Source of the DNA: Kofleriaceae bacterium | Lineage (GTDB): Bacteria > Myxococcota_A > Polyangia > Haliangiales > Haliangiaceae | Reading direction: 5' to 3' | Assembly: GCA_025357755.1 (NCBI GenBank) | Contig: JANXOP010000185.1 | Location: forward strand, 1-61,128 | Length of the DNA: 61,128 nt | Part shown: piece after piece, positions 60,729 through 61,128 of the stretch | Layout: each line of letters opens with the position of its first letter | Position numbering within the stretch: position 1 is the first letter of the stretch | Program-made: the position numbers and the translations under genes | The notes under the pieces: model-generated | The model's input: the letters and a program-made list of their open reading frames with translations, nothing else | Databases searched by the model: none | Told to the model about the DNA's origin: nothing

Positions 60729-61128
60729 ATGAGTGGGTCGGTTCAATCAGGTATGGCAGATCAACCGCCGGCCCAAGTGCGCGCGACGCACGGAGGCAAA
60801 CGCGAAGGCGCGGGTCGCAAGAAGAACCGGCGCGGTCACGATGCTCCGCACCGTGCTCGCCCCGAGCTCTCGGCGCGGCATCCGGTTCACATCGTGCTCC
60901 GCACGTTGGTGCGTGTCTCGTGGCGAACGCGTGACTACTATCAGTTCGTACAGCAGGCCCTGCTCGGCACGCTGGGGCGCACTGACTTCCGGATCGTGCA
61001 CGTCTCGATTCAGAACAACCATCTCCACTTGCTCGTCGAGGCAGCTGATCGCAAGGCGCTCACGCACGGGATGCAAAGCTTCACGATTCGTCTTGCACGT
61101 ATTGTTCACGCACGCGTTGGCGGCGTCG
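60729..61128 (+). CDS. REP-associated tyrosine transposase (RAYT/Y1), 5' part
   Basis: Frame runs from ATG 60729 (or 60753) to the window end without a stop, about 133 residues. N-terminal GGKREGAGRKKNRRG is the usual RAYT leader; LSARHPVHIVLR and LGRTDFRIVHVSIQNNHLHLLVEA carry the metal-binding HLH form of the HUH motif intact; the catalytic Tyr (in the MQSFTIRLARIVH helix region or beyond) lies at or past the edge. It may act on the hairpin repeats seen nearby. Compare the dead relative at 35257-35811. Confidence 0.85.
   Translation, partial: MSGSVQSGMADQPPAQVRATHGGKREGAGRKKNRRGHDAPHRARPELSARHPVHIVLRTLVRVSWRTRDYYQFVQQALLGTLGRTDFRIVHVSIQNNHLHLLVEAADRKALTHGMQSFTIRLARIVHARVGGV

Overview
This looks like a chromosomal segment of a high-GC, Gram-negative, predatory/soil-type bacterium, most likely Myxococcota (Haliangiales/Kofleriaceae-like). 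The inference rests on strong G/C bias at third positions, many Cys-lipoproteins and PEGA/TM surface proteins, PilZ proteins, an RD-type Ser/Thr kinase with an extracytoplasmic tail, VIT/vWA and exosortase genes, sigma-54 and sigma-region-4-like regulators, and REP-associated (RAYT/Y1) transposase relics. No rRNA, tRNA or CRISPR array was recognised.

Layout. 1-2.1 kb: minus-strand cluster that enters the window from the left: the N-terminus of a AAA ATPase, a two-TM protein and a Gly-rich hydrophobic effector-like protein, possibly the edge of a contractile-injection (eCIS) locus. 2.2-8.6 kb: an acyl-CoA synthetase scrap, glutathione peroxidase, three small FlxA-like/helical proteins, a zinc alcohol dehydrogenase, a VOC protein, a membrane-anchored peptidase-MA protein coupled to a TM protein, and PilZ. 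8.7-14.3 kb: mfd followed by two periplasmic PPIC-type foldases. 14.5-19.2 kb: a secreted/TM protein, a Ser/Thr kinase, and a tight VIT-vWA / exosortase / 68-aa membrane protein cassette. 19.3-30.4 kb: HExxH protein, two separated Get3/ArsA-like ATPases, an orphan biotinyl carrier protein, HtrA-like protease, rlmN, ppa, GST, lipoproteins and two PEGA-type proteins. 30.5-38.4 kb: LACTB2-like hydrolase, sigma-54 activator coupled to yacG, a CxxCH/PD40 lipoprotein, a HUH-dead RAYT, a sigma-region-4-like protein and a hydrolase lipoprotein. 38.4-39.5 kb: a repeat-rich transposon graveyard. 39.5-46.97 kb: HlyD/ABC exporter, a triple-USP protein, PilZ, and a GT-C membrane glycosyltransferase. 47.0-53.6 kb: MBL hydrolase, GT2, polysaccharide deacetylase, methyltransferase, RNase HI, two paralogous lipoproteins, and a histone-tail-like protein. 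53.6-59.7 kb: a MoxR-type ATPase with a 1658-aa HEAT/HExxH/vWA partner. 59.7-61.1 kb: non-coding, with a 13-bp hairpin and a tandem 170-bp repeat, then a RAYT with an intact HUH motif running off the end.

Three architectural themes run across the window. First, ten of eleven convergent gene pairs have stop codons that overlap or lie within about 10 nt, in two cases as a shared CTAG. Second, at many operon heads a T-A-N-N-N-T-like hexamer ends only 7-10 nt before the start codon, which suggests leaderless mRNAs. Third, co-directional genes are often coupled by ATGA/GTGA overlaps. The most promising system-level candidates are the MoxR plus giant vWA pair, the VIT-vWA/exosortase cassette, and the two ArsA-like ATPases with complementary P-loop lesions.
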